Assembly (NCBI GenBank): GCA_001701065.1
Contig: DAAL01000199.1
Span: 1,268 to 8,956, forward strand
Length of the DNA stretch: 7,689 nt
Reading direction: 5' to 3'
Source: Bacteroidales bacterium GP4
GTDB lineage: Bacteria > Bacteroidota > Bacteroidia > Bacteroidales > Muribaculaceae
Position 1 is the first letter of the stretch; each line of letters begins with the position of its first letter. The notes under the pieces are model-generated. The model was not told where the DNA came from. It ran no database searches and saw only the letters and a program-made list of their open reading frames with translations. Of this stretch, positions 1 to 6,750 are shown one piece after another. The translations under genes were made by a program, and so were the position numbers.

Positions 1-670
1 TCGAAATGATGCCGTAGACTGTGCGCGCAGTCTTTGCAGTATCAACCGGTAGCGACATATTGACCCAACCGTCCTGCGAAAATACCCGATAGGCATAGTC
101 GGAAGTTCCGTCAGTGTAGTCAGCCACCATGGTCAGCAACACTGACGACCGGCGGTTACGCAGATACATATTCCATGTGTAAATATCGCCTTTGTCCCAG
201 TTTTCATCCTTCTTGTACGAGAATTTGAGGTAATTGGACGGTGATTTGTCGAAAAACTTATAAAATTCTTTGTCAGACCACACATTTACCGAGTCACCGG
301 CTATCGACACCTGCAGTTTCTCACCGGCAGCAAGCACATCAGCATCCTTAAGCTGCGCCTCAAGACGCTCGATGACTTTATCGTAAATCTCGATGTACTT
401 TTCAAGATGATGCCCGTACCACACAAGCGAAGTGTCCACCTGCTCCGATGTCACACCATGACGCGCATAGATGGACTGTTTGAGAACCCTTTTCACCGAG
501 TCGTTACGGTAAGCGCCATGGTTGATGTCAACAACGCCCTCGCCCTTGTGCAGGTCGACAAGCAGATTCACCATGTCGTCCTGCTTGATCACATACTCCG
601 GCGTGTCGTCACATCCCGAGAAAAAGCATGACAGGACGATTAATCCAACTACTTGAAACAAATATCTCAT
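1..670 (-). CDS. DUF4296 domain lipoprotein, 3' end cut by window edge
   Basis: The reading frame opens with ATG at 670 and stays open for 223 codons to the left edge, so the C-terminus is missing. Residues 1-20 form a lipoprotein signal: a short hydrophobic stretch ending in the lipobox FSGC, with the acylated cysteine at 20. The next residues are acidic (DDTPE), then comes a helical segment up to about residue 105 containing DDMVNLLVDLHKGEG, which fits the DUF4296 family of Bacteroidota lipoproteins. The rest, from about residue 110, is polar with many aromatic residues and I do not recognise a domain in it. It should be an envelope lipoprotein; its function is unknown. It starts 13 bp after the lspA stop codon, so it is probably the last or a late gene of the ileS operon and a substrate of the LspA encoded just upstream. 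The family call is from memory of motif and position; the lipoprotein call is firm. Confidence 0.8.
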   Translation of the reverse strand, partial: MRYLFQVVGLIVLSCFFSGCDDTPEYVIKQDDMVNLLVDLHKGEGVVDINHGAYRNDSVKRVLKQSIYARHGVTSEQVDTSLVWYGHHLEKYIEIYDKVIERLEAQLKDADVLAAGEKLQVSIAGDSVNVWSDKEFYKFFDKSPSNYLKFSYKKDENWDKGDIYTWNMYLRNRRSSVLLTMVADYTDGTSDYAYRVFSQDGWVNMSLPVDTAKTARTVYGIIS

Positions 671-683
671 CGACGGCATAGAG

Positions 684-1334
684 TCACTTTTCAGTTACGC
701 CATTGTCCTCCGAGGACTGCTGCGGCTTAATTGGAAGAGAAATGCAGCGCGAATAGAAAATAATCAGCACCAACATACCCACCGATATGGCAGCATCGGC
801 TATATTGAACACCGGATGGAAAAACAGGAAGTATTCTCCGCCCACAAAAGGCATCCATGAAGGCCAGTAGAAGCTGAACAACGGGAAAAACAGCATGTCG
901 ACCACCTTACCGTAGAATACTGGAGCATAGCCCCCTTCGGGCGGGAACATGGTGGCGACCTCGGGCGGATAAGGATTGTTGAAAATCAATCCATAGAACA
1001 CCGAGTCGAAGATGTTGCCCGCAGCCCCGGCTGTAATGAGGGCACAACACACCAAGTACCCGGTCTTGAACGCCGGATTATCCTTGATTTTGCAGATGTA
1101 GTATATCACAAAACCCACCACGACTATGCGGAACAGAGTGAGGAACAGCTTGCTTCCAAGCTCCATCCCAAACGCCATGCCGTTATTTTCAATAAAATAG
1201 ATGTGGAACCACTTGGCAATCACAATGTCCTCGCCGAGATACATGTGGGTCTTGACCCAGATTTTCACAACCTGGTCCACAATGAGAACAAGGACAATGA
1301 CTATAGCGGCAAGCCATCCTTTAGAAAGTTTCAT
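684..1334 (-). CDS. lspA: Lipoprotein signal peptidase (signal peptidase II)
   Basis: LspA is an inner-membrane aspartyl protease that removes the signal peptide from diacylglyceryl-modified prolipoproteins, just before the lipobox cysteine. The 216-residue product has four likely membrane segments (about 8-28, 63-82, 91-110 and 178-197). Family motifs are visible: D20 and K24 in the first helix, ENNGMAFGM at 49-57, GNIFD at 106-110, VVD at 144-146 and FNIAD at 176-180. D146 and D180 correspond to the catalytic aspartate pair. The protein is longer than the roughly 165 residues of the proteobacterial enzyme because of an insertion of about 28 residues between GNIFD and VVD (rich in Pro, Gly and aromatics) and a smaller one between the two aspartates. 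The Arg usually following GNxxD is Ser111. It lies 14 bp after the dksA-like gene and 13 bp before the DUF4296 lipoprotein gene. The neighbourhood of ileS and lspA is also conserved in proteobacteria. Confidence 0.95.
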   Translation of the reverse strand: MKLSKGWLAAIVIVLVLIVDQVVKIWVKTHMYLGEDIVIAKWFHIYFIENNGMAFGMELGSKLFLTLFRIVVVGFVIYYICKIKDNPAFKTGYLVCCALITAGAAGNIFDSVFYGLIFNNPYPPEVATMFPPEGGYAPVFYGKVVDMLFFPLFSFYWPSWMPFVGGEYFLFFHPVFNIADAAISVGMLVLIIFYSRCISLPIKPQQSSEDNGVTEK

Positions 1335-1348
1335 CCGAAAAAAGTATT

Positions 1349-1735
1349 TTATGCCTTACGGTTGTCCTGTTCCTTAGCTTCCACGCTCAAAGTGGCGTGA
1401 GGCACCACAAGCAGCCGCTCCTTAGGAATCAACTTGCCTGTCTTGCGGCATATACCGTAGGTTTTGTTCTCTATTCTGACCAAAGCCGCCTGAAGATGCT
1501 GTATAAACTTCATCTGGCGTTGCGCCAAGTGCCCCGCCTCCTCCTTGCTGAGAGTGCTTGCGCCTTCTTCAAGGACTTTAAATGTAGGCGAAGTGTCGGC
1601 GGTGTCATTGCCGTCACTGTTTATCACATTGGCTTTCAGCAGTTCATACTCAACCTGAGCATTCTCAAGTTTTTTCAGAATCAACTCTTTGAATTCCTGC
1701 AGCTCTTCGTCGGAATACCGGGTCTTTTCAGCCAT
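1349..1735 (-). CDS. DksA/TraR-family transcription regulator with degenerate zinc finger
   Basis: DksA proteins bind in the secondary channel of RNA polymerase and, with ppGpp, adjust initiation at rRNA and amino-acid promoters. This 128-residue protein starts with an acidic and lysine-rich helix (about 8-35), has a tip loop with D44 and D47 spaced as the DxxD pair of Escherichia coli DksA, a second long helix (about 62-90), and a C-terminal globular segment starting YGIC. In that segment the Cys4 zinc-finger positions align without gaps as C96, T99, S117 and A120, so only one cysteine remains and zinc binding in the usual way is unlikely. E. coli DksA has 151 residues. The gene starts 5 bp after the ileS stop codon and ends 14 bp before lspA, so it is almost certainly co-transcribed with both. 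It probably acts on RNA polymerase, but which promoters it regulates, and whether ppGpp matters, cannot be read here. The family assignment is firm, orthology to dksA less so. Confidence 0.88.
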   Translation of the reverse strand: MAEKTRYSDEELQEFKELILKKLENAQVEYELLKANVINSDGNDTADTSPTFKVLEEGASTLSKEEAGHLAQRQMKFIQHLQAALVRIENKTYGICRKTGKLIPKERLLVVPHATLSVEAKEQDNRKA

Positions 1736-1740
1736 ATCTT

Positions 1741-4700
1741 TTATTTTTTTAATTCTATTAGGGCTTTTACTTCCACGCCGTCCAGGTCGAGGACTTCCAC
1801 TTCGGCATCAGCCGGTATTTCAGCGATTTCCACCGATGTGGCAAGCACCTGCTTGGCTATGTAATCACTGAATTCAGCTATTGCGGCATCAGTCTCGGCA
1901 TTGGGTTGGAACTTAAGCGTAATCTTGTCCACGATGTCATAGTCACGTCCTTTGCGGATGTTCTGCACGCGGTTGACAATGTCTCGCGCTATACCTTCCT
2001 TGCGCAAGGCATCGGTCAATGTCACGTCAAGCGCAACAGTTAGGTTTCCGTCGTTGGCAACCTGCCATCCGGGAATATCCTCCGAAATCACTTCCACGTC
2101 GCCAAGCACCACTTCAGCCGGCGCGCCGTCAAACTCGAAGGTTATCGCACCGTTCTTTTCAAGCTCGGAAATCTCAGCCTGAGTCATAGCGCCGATGCGT
2201 GCGGCAAGAGTCTTCATGTTCTTTCCGAATTTCGGACCGAGTTTCTTGAAGTCAGGCTTAACACGCTTCACAAGCACACCGTCCTCATTTTTCACAAACT
2301 TAATGTCCTTGACATTCACTTCGCTTAGGATGAGGTTAGCCACTGACTCAATGGTTTCCTTCTGATGTTCGTCAAGCACCGGAATCATGAGCGTGGACAG
2401 CGGTTGACGCACTTTCATGTTCACCTTACGGCGCAAAGCAAGCACCATCGAAGTGATGTCCTGCGCCATCTTCATGCGCTCTTCAAGCACAGCGTCGGAC
2501 TCGCCTGCCACCGGGAACGAAGCCAAGTGCACCGAAGAGTCACAGCCCTTGGTCACCGAAGTGAGGTCAGTGTAAAGACGGTCGGCAAAGAACGGCGAGA
2601 TGGGCGCGATAAGAAGAGCCACTGTCTCAAGGCAGGTGTACAAAGTCTGGTAAGCGGCAAGCTTGTCAGCGTCCATAGTACCCCCCCAGAAACGTTTACG
2701 GTTGAGGCGCACGTACCAGTTGCTCAGATTGTCGTTGACAAATGTGTTTATGGCACGGGCTGCCTTAGTGGGCTCGTAATCCTCCAGCGCATCGTCCACC
2801 TCACGGATAAGAGTGTTCAGAAGCGATAGAATCCAGCGGTCGATTTCGGGACGCTCCGCAACCGGAATCTGCGGCTGCGAATTGTCGAATCCGTCCACAT
2901 TGGCGTAAAGCGCAAAGAACGAATATGTATTATAGAGTGTCGCAAATAGCTTTCTTGCTGTTTCCTTCACACCTTCGGGATCATATTTCAAGTTATCCCA
3001 TGGCGATGAATTGGCAATCATGTACCAGCGCAGCGGGTCAGATCCGAATTCAGCAATCGCCTCGAAAGGATTCACTGCATTGCCGAGACGTTTTGACATC
3101 TTGTTGCCGAAGCGGTCAAGGACAAGACCGTTGGACACGACAGCCTTATAAGCCACCGAGTCAAACACCATTCCGGCTATCGCATGGAGCGTATAGAACC
3201 ATCCGCGTGTCTGGTCAACGCCTTCGGCTATGAAGTCGGCAGGGAACAACTCGCCTGACTCAAGACCTTCCTTGTTCTCAAATGGATAGTGAATCTGAGC
3301 GTAAGGCATGGCTCCTGAATCGAACCACACATCAATCAGGTCAAGCTCACGGCGCATCGGTTTTCCTGATTCCGACACGAGCACTATATCGTCCACATAA
3401 GGACGGTGAAGGTCGATTTTATCGTAATTCTCACGGCTGTAGTCGCCCGGCACAAATCCTTTGTCCTTATAAGGATTGGAGGCCATGACTCCGGCAGCCA
3501 CTGATTTTTCTATCTCGTTGTAAAGCGACTCGACACTGTCGATACACAGTTCTTCCGTGCCGTCCTCAGTGCGCCATATTGGCAAGGGAGTACCCCAGTA
3601 ACGGCTACGCGACAAGTTCCAGTCCTGAAGATTCTCCAGCCATTTGCCGAATCGTCCGCTGCCTGTGGACTGCGGTTTCCACTTTATAGTCTCGTTGTTG
3701 GCGATAAGTGTATCACGGGCAGCCGTAGTGCGGATAAACCAGCTGTCGAGCGGATAGTAAAGCACCGGCTTGTCAGTACGCCAGCAGTGGGGATAATTGT
3801 GCACATGCTTCTCGATGCGGAACGCTTCGCCGTTCTGCTTCATCTCAAGAGCTATGACCACATTAAGGTCCTCACTCTTCTCGGCGGCTTTCTCATCGTA
3901 TCTGCCGTCCACATTGAAGCGTGGATCATAGGCATTCTTCACGAAGTCGCCGGCATGACGGGAATAAGCCTCCACGTTCACGCAGTGTTCCACAAATTCA
4001 GGCGCGCACTCATCGAGAGTGTAGTATTTACCGGTCAAGTCCACCATCGGACGGGTTTCGCCGCGGCGGTTGATGATGAAAAGCGACGGCACACCGGCAA
4101 GTTTTGCCACTTTCGCGTCATCGGCACCGAATGTAGGCGCGATGTGCACGATTCCGGCACCGTCCTCGGTGGTCACATAGTCGCCGGGGATTACACGGAA
4201 CGCCTCATCGGCAAGTTCCACAAATGTATCTTTCCCCACGCTGAACACCTTCTCCGGGAATCGCGCCGCATAGTCAGCGACATAACCGGGTGAATTGGGT
4301 GTAAGCTTCTCGCACGGCTTCACCCACGGCATGAGCTGGTGGTACTTCATTCCCACAAGCTGTTCGCCGGTGTAAGTGGCTATGATGCGGTAAGGCATCA
4401 CTTTGTCGCCGTGCTTATATTCGTCCATCGAGGCTTCAGCCCCTTCCGGCTTGAAATAAGCGTTGAAACGTTCTTTTGCGAGTATCGCTGTGATTTTTTC
4501 GCCGTTGTAAGGATTGAAAGTGCGCACTGCGACATACTCGAACTTCGGACCCACACACAACGCAGTGTTGGACGGCAAAGTCCAGGGGGTTGTGGTCCAG
4601 GCGAGGAAACATGGTGTTCCCCACTCCGACAGTTCAGCGCCGGCATCCTTGATGCGGAACAATGCGGTGACCGTGGTGTCCTTCACGTCACGGTAGCATC

Positions 4701-5298
4701 CCGGCTGGTTAAGCTCGTGGCTCGACAGTCCGGTTCCGGCGGCAGGCGAATAAGGCTGGATGGTGTAGCCCTTGTAAAGATAGCCTTTCTTATGAAGCTG
4801 TGAGAGCAGCCACCACACCGATTCGATGTAGCGGTTATCGTAAGTGATATAAGGATCGTTCATGTTGACCCAGTAGCCCATGGAATTGGTGAGGTTCTCC
4901 CATTCCTTGGTGTACTTCATCACTTCGCGCCGGCAAGCAGCATTGTAGTCATCCACCGAAATTTTCTTGCCTATATCTTCCTTGGTTATGCCGAGGGTCT
5001 TTTCCACGCCAAGCTCCACAGGGAGTCCGTGGGTGTCCCATCCCGCTTTTCTCTTGACATGAAAACCCTTCATGGTCTTGTAGCGGCAGAATATGTCCTT
5101 GATTGTACGCGCAAGCACATGGTGTATGCCTGGCATACCGTTAGCCGAAGGAGGACCTTCGTAGAACACGAATGAAGGATGACCTTCACGGGCTTTCACT
5201 GTTTGTTCAAAAAGCGAATCCTTATTCCATTTTTCAAGTACCTCCCGGTTGATTTCGGAAAGATTAAAGCTATTGTATTCGTTGAATTTCTTCTTCAT
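1741..5298 (-). CDS. ileS: Isoleucyl-tRNA synthetase, eukaryotic-like (IleS2) type
   Basis: IleS charges tRNA-Ile with isoleucine in the cytoplasm and hydrolyses mischarged valine. I take the ATG at 5298 (1185 aa; MKKKFNEYNSF) because family similarity begins there; the same frame extends to an ATG at 5355, but those 19 codons are basic, unconserved, and span the predicted promoter. Domains in order: Rossmann catalytic core from about residue 40, with the class I signature at 57-60; CP1 editing domain from about 200 to 510, with WTTTPWTLPSNTAL at 234-247 and GIVHIAPTFGADD at 382-394 (D393 being the probable editing aspartate); core again with WFDSG near 658-662 and GVDQTRGWF at 693-701; KMSKR at 733-737; anticodon-binding helical domain from about 815, with SNWYVRLNRKRFW at 859-871; and a long C-terminal region (DUF5915-like). 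KMSKR, the length and the C-terminal region fit the eukaryotic-like IleS2 class. Oddly, the signature reads GIHH where HxGH is expected. It is the first gene of its operon, 5 bp before the dksA-like gene. Confidence 0.97.
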   Translation of the reverse strand: MKKKFNEYNSFNLSEINREVLEKWNKDSLFEQTVKAREGHPSFVFYEGPPSANGMPGIHHVLARTIKDIFCRYKTMKGFHVKRKAGWDTHGLPVELGVEKTLGITKEDIGKKISVDDYNAACRREVMKYTKEWENLTNSMGYWVNMNDPYITYDNRYIESVWWLLSQLHKKGYLYKGYTIQPYSPAAGTGLSSHELNQPGCYRDVKDTTVTALFRIKDAGAELSEWGTPCFLAWTTTPWTLPSNTALCVGPKFEYVAVRTFNPYNGEKITAILAKERFNAYFKPEGAEASMDEYKHGDKVMPYRIIATYTGEQLVGMKYHQLMPWVKPCEKLTPNSPGYVADYAARFPEKVFSVGKDTFVELADEAFRVIPGDYVTTEDGAGIVHIAPTFGADDAKVAKLAGVPSLFIINRRGETRPMVDLTGKYYTLDECAPEFVEHCVNVEAYSRHAGDFVKNAYDPRFNVDGRYDEKAAEKSEDLNVVIALEMKQNGEAFRIEKHVHNYPHCWRTDKPVLYYPLDSWFIRTTAARDTLIANNETIKWKPQSTGSGRFGKWLENLQDWNLSRSRYWGTPLPIWRTEDGTEELCIDSVESLYNEIEKSVAAGVMASNPYKDKGFVPGDYSRENYDKIDLHRPYVDDIVLVSESGKPMRRELDLIDVWFDSGAMPYAQIHYPFENKEGLESGELFPADFIAEGVDQTRGWFYTLHAIAGMVFDSVAYKAVVSNGLVLDRFGNKMSKRLGNAVNPFEAIAEFGSDPLRWYMIANSSPWDNLKYDPEGVKETARKLFATLYNTYSFFALYANVDGFDNSQPQIPVAERPEIDRWILSLLNTLIREVDDALEDYEPTKAARAINTFVNDNLSNWYVRLNRKRFWGGTMDADKLAAYQTLYTCLETVALLIAPISPFFADRLYTDLTSVTKGCDSSVHLASFPVAGESDAVLEERMKMAQDITSMVLALRRKVNMKVRQPLSTLMIPVLDEHQKETIESVANLILSEVNVKDIKFVKNEDGVLVKRVKPDFKKLGPKFGKNMKTLAARIGAMTQAEISELEKNGAITFEFDGAPAEVVLGDVEVISEDIPGWQVANDGNLTVALDVTLTDALRKEGIARDIVNRVQNIRKGRDYDIVDKITLKFQPNAETDAAIAEFSDYIAKQVLATSVEIAEIPADAEVEVLDLDGVEVKALIELKK

Positions 5299-5333
5299 TA
5301 GAGCTGTCTTTTTGAGCTTTCTTAAAATTTTAG

Positions 5334-5365
5334 CAAATTTACGAAAATAAGCCAATAAACTGAAA
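5334..5365 (-). promoter_or_regulatory. Predicted promoter of the ileS operon
   Basis: On the minus strand, TAAATTTG (5334-5341) matches the Bacteroidetes -7 consensus TAnnTTTG, and TTTC (5362-5365), one mismatch from the -33 TTTG, lies 20 bp upstream, within the usual 19-21 bp. Transcription would start near 5330, giving a leader of about 32 nt before the ATG at 5298. This is too short for a T-box or other riboswitch. It also leaves the alternative ATG at 5355 outside the transcript. Confidence 0.6.
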
Positions 5366-5417
5366 TGTTAAGCTGATTTTTATGATTTTACCTATCCAAT
5401 CGGCACTTCCGGGTCAC

Positions 5418-6068
5418 TTATTTAGGCTGTCTTGCGAGTTTGAATCCCGCCTGCATACCGTCATAGGACTGCAGCAGTTTGTTCACGCCCGATATAGTGG
5501 AGTTGCCTGACACTTTGGCTATAGTGTTCACCACGGTCATGAGCTTGGATATGTCAAAAGTAAGCGACAGGTTGTTGCCGGCAAGCTGCACTCCGGTGCG
5601 CACGCTACCCACTTTCACCTTCTTCAAGGCCGTGAAGTTGAACACCAGATACCCTTCCTCCTCGCCTGAGGTAATGGTTCCCGACAGTGAGCCGCGCCCT
5701 ATCTGCATGGTGAATGTGCTGTCAGCCTGCACGGTAAGCACCAGTTTCTGAAGTCCGGCACGTGTGTAGTAAGGACTGAGTTTGTTCTCAATAGTGGCTG
5801 ACGCTGCGGCACCGCCTGCTTTCTGCAGGAAGTTGTCGCTTTCAAACGCCACTGCGGGAGCAGTGTACTTCCATGTGCCTACAAGGTCGGCAGGCGACAC
5901 TTTTTTTGTGCCGAGAATCTGTCCGAGCACTGACCCTATGGCATCGGAACCGTTGCCGGTCTTGGATTGAACACCTTTTAATATAGATTGCAGGTCAAAT
6001 GACTGCGCCTGCACATTTACTCCTATAGCGAGCACTAAGCCCAAAATGATAACATAAATTCGTTTCAT
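5418..6068 (-). CDS. Secreted DUF4923-family protein (lipocalin-like)
   Basis: The product is 216 residues if read from the ATG at 6068. I prefer this start because it begins a clear Sec signal peptide (MKR, hydrophobic core 4-17, cleavage probably after VQA at residue 21). The frame reaches up to 6110 but the 14 extra residues would mask the signal and overlap the preceding gene. The mature part has a Gly/Ser-rich helix region at about 23-55, then VSPADLVGTWKYTAPAVAFES at 57-77, whose GTW motif is typical of lipocalin-like beta-barrels. An alternating hydrophobic pattern at 105-175 suggests beta strands, and a helical tail follows. I assign it to DUF4923, a Bacteroidales family of unknown function, from memory of this motif. 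There is no lipobox cysteine, so a periplasmic location is likely. It lies 28 bp after the CBM9-like gene, and no obvious own promoter is visible, which suggests co-transcription with that gene and lysE. The molecule bound, if any, is unknown. Confidence 0.8.
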   Translation of the reverse strand: MKRIYVIILGLVLAIGVNVQAQSFDLQSILKGVQSKTGNGSDAIGSVLGQILGTKKVSPADLVGTWKYTAPAVAFESDNFLQKAGGAAASATIENKLSPYYTRAGLQKLVLTVQADSTFTMQIGRGSLSGTITSGEEEGYLVFNFTALKKVKVGSVRTGVQLAGNNLSLTFDISKLMTVVNTIAKVSGNSTISGVNKLLQSYDGMQAGFKLARQPK

Positions 6069-6096
6069 AAAACTTGCTTTGTATATAATGTAATTA

Positions 6097-6750
6097 CTAT
6101 TCCAATACAATGGTGCCGAACGATTCGGGACGATAAAAATCAGGTTCGGCTGTGTCTACCGGACACCAACTCAGGTAATGGGACTGCGAAGTGCTTGCCG
6201 CACACTTATAGAAGTTGCCTTTCAGCACAAGCGGAGTAACCACCGGCACTTCTATACCGAGAAGCTCCAGAGGGATTCTCACCGCCACATTCCATGAAAA
6301 CAGCCCTTCCAGTTCTCGGAAAGGTCTATTGCCCACGGAACACACCCTCATTATGGTGTCAAGCGATTCAGGCTGCATCAGTTCACGCGACCCGTCGCCG
6401 TGTACTATCTCGCCCTTCACGGTGCCAATGCAGTTAAAGCTCAGGGCGTAGTATTCGTCGGAGTCGCCTCGCTGCAGATATATAGCCACACAAGAATCCT
6501 CCTCGACAGGCGAGTTGGTCTTGTCGTAGAATCCGCGCAGATAGTTGCACCGCACGAAGAAGTCCACATAAAGATACTTCTCCGAGTGCGCCATTGAGAA
6601 CGTAGTGAGCGGATGATACCGGTATTTCTCCCAGTTGAGCGAGTCGATAGTGTTGCGTGTGCCTGTTTCCTCTATAATATAAGAGATGTCGGCAGCATCC
6701 TCTATGATGCTGTCCTCCACATAAGGAACTTTTATTTGATTATTTTTCAT
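6097..6750 (-). CDS. CBM9-like (DOMON-fold) protein, cytoplasmic
   Basis: The 217-residue product resembles the Bacteroidales 'carbohydrate-binding family 9-like' proteins. Motifs in order are: HPLTTFSMAHSEKYLYVDFFV (46-66), with the strand pattern of a beta-sandwich; PVEEDSCV at 81-88; YYALSFNCIGT at 100-110; W153 with a following IPLELLGI; GNFYKC at 178-183; HYLSW at 191-195; and PDFYRPESFGTIVL near the end (203-216). It fills the whole protein, so it is a stand-alone domain with no catalytic module attached. The N-terminus (MKNNQIKVPYVED) is charged and lacks any signal peptide, so it should stay in the cytoplasm, unlike typical CBM9 modules of secreted xylanases. Its ATG overlaps the lysE stop codon by 1 nt, so translation is probably coupled. 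Sugar binding is inferred from the family only, and the true ligand is unknown. Confidence 0.78.
   Translation of the reverse strand: MKNNQIKVPYVEDSIIEDAADISYIIEETGTRNTIDSLNWEKYRYHPLTTFSMAHSEKYLYVDFFVRCNYLRGFYDKTNSPVEEDSCVAIYLQRGDSDEYYALSFNCIGTVKGEIVHGDGSRELMQPESLDTIMRVCSVGNRPFRELEGLFSWNVAVRIPLELLGIEVPVVTPLVLKGNFYKCAASTSQSHYLSWCPVDTAEPDFYRPESFGTIVLE

Noticed and set aside
407..631. 74-codon plus-strand frame near the left edge
   Set aside because: It is antisense to the DUF4296 lipoprotein gene, which has a proper signal, lipobox and operon position.
2681..2687. Run of seven C (seven G in the coding strand of ileS) as a possible phase-variable tract
   Set aside because: It encodes conserved Trp-Gly-Gly codons, the frame is intact on both sides, and on-off switching of an essential gene is implausible; at most it is a site prone to sequencing error.
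2365..4803. Several open frames of about 150-170 codons on the plus strand (2365-2829, 3787-4293, 4339-4803)
   Set aside because: They lie antisense inside the ileS gene, their products match no family I know, and composition explains them as shadows of the ileS codons.
5400..5417. Possible terminator between the DUF4923 gene and ileS
   Set aside because: Only a 3-bp CGG/CCG stem with no following U-run can be drawn, too weak to call; partial read-through into ileS stays possible.
5299..5417. T-box or other riboswitch upstream of ileS
   Set aside because: The predicted leader is about 32 nt and the whole gap 119 bp, with no specifier loop or T-box-like sequence; T-boxes are also typical of Gram-positive bacteria.
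6069..6110. N-terminal extension of the DUF4923 protein by 14 residues
   Set aside because: It would overlap the end of the CBM9-like gene and bury the signal peptide; the ATG at 6068 gives a normal secreted protein.
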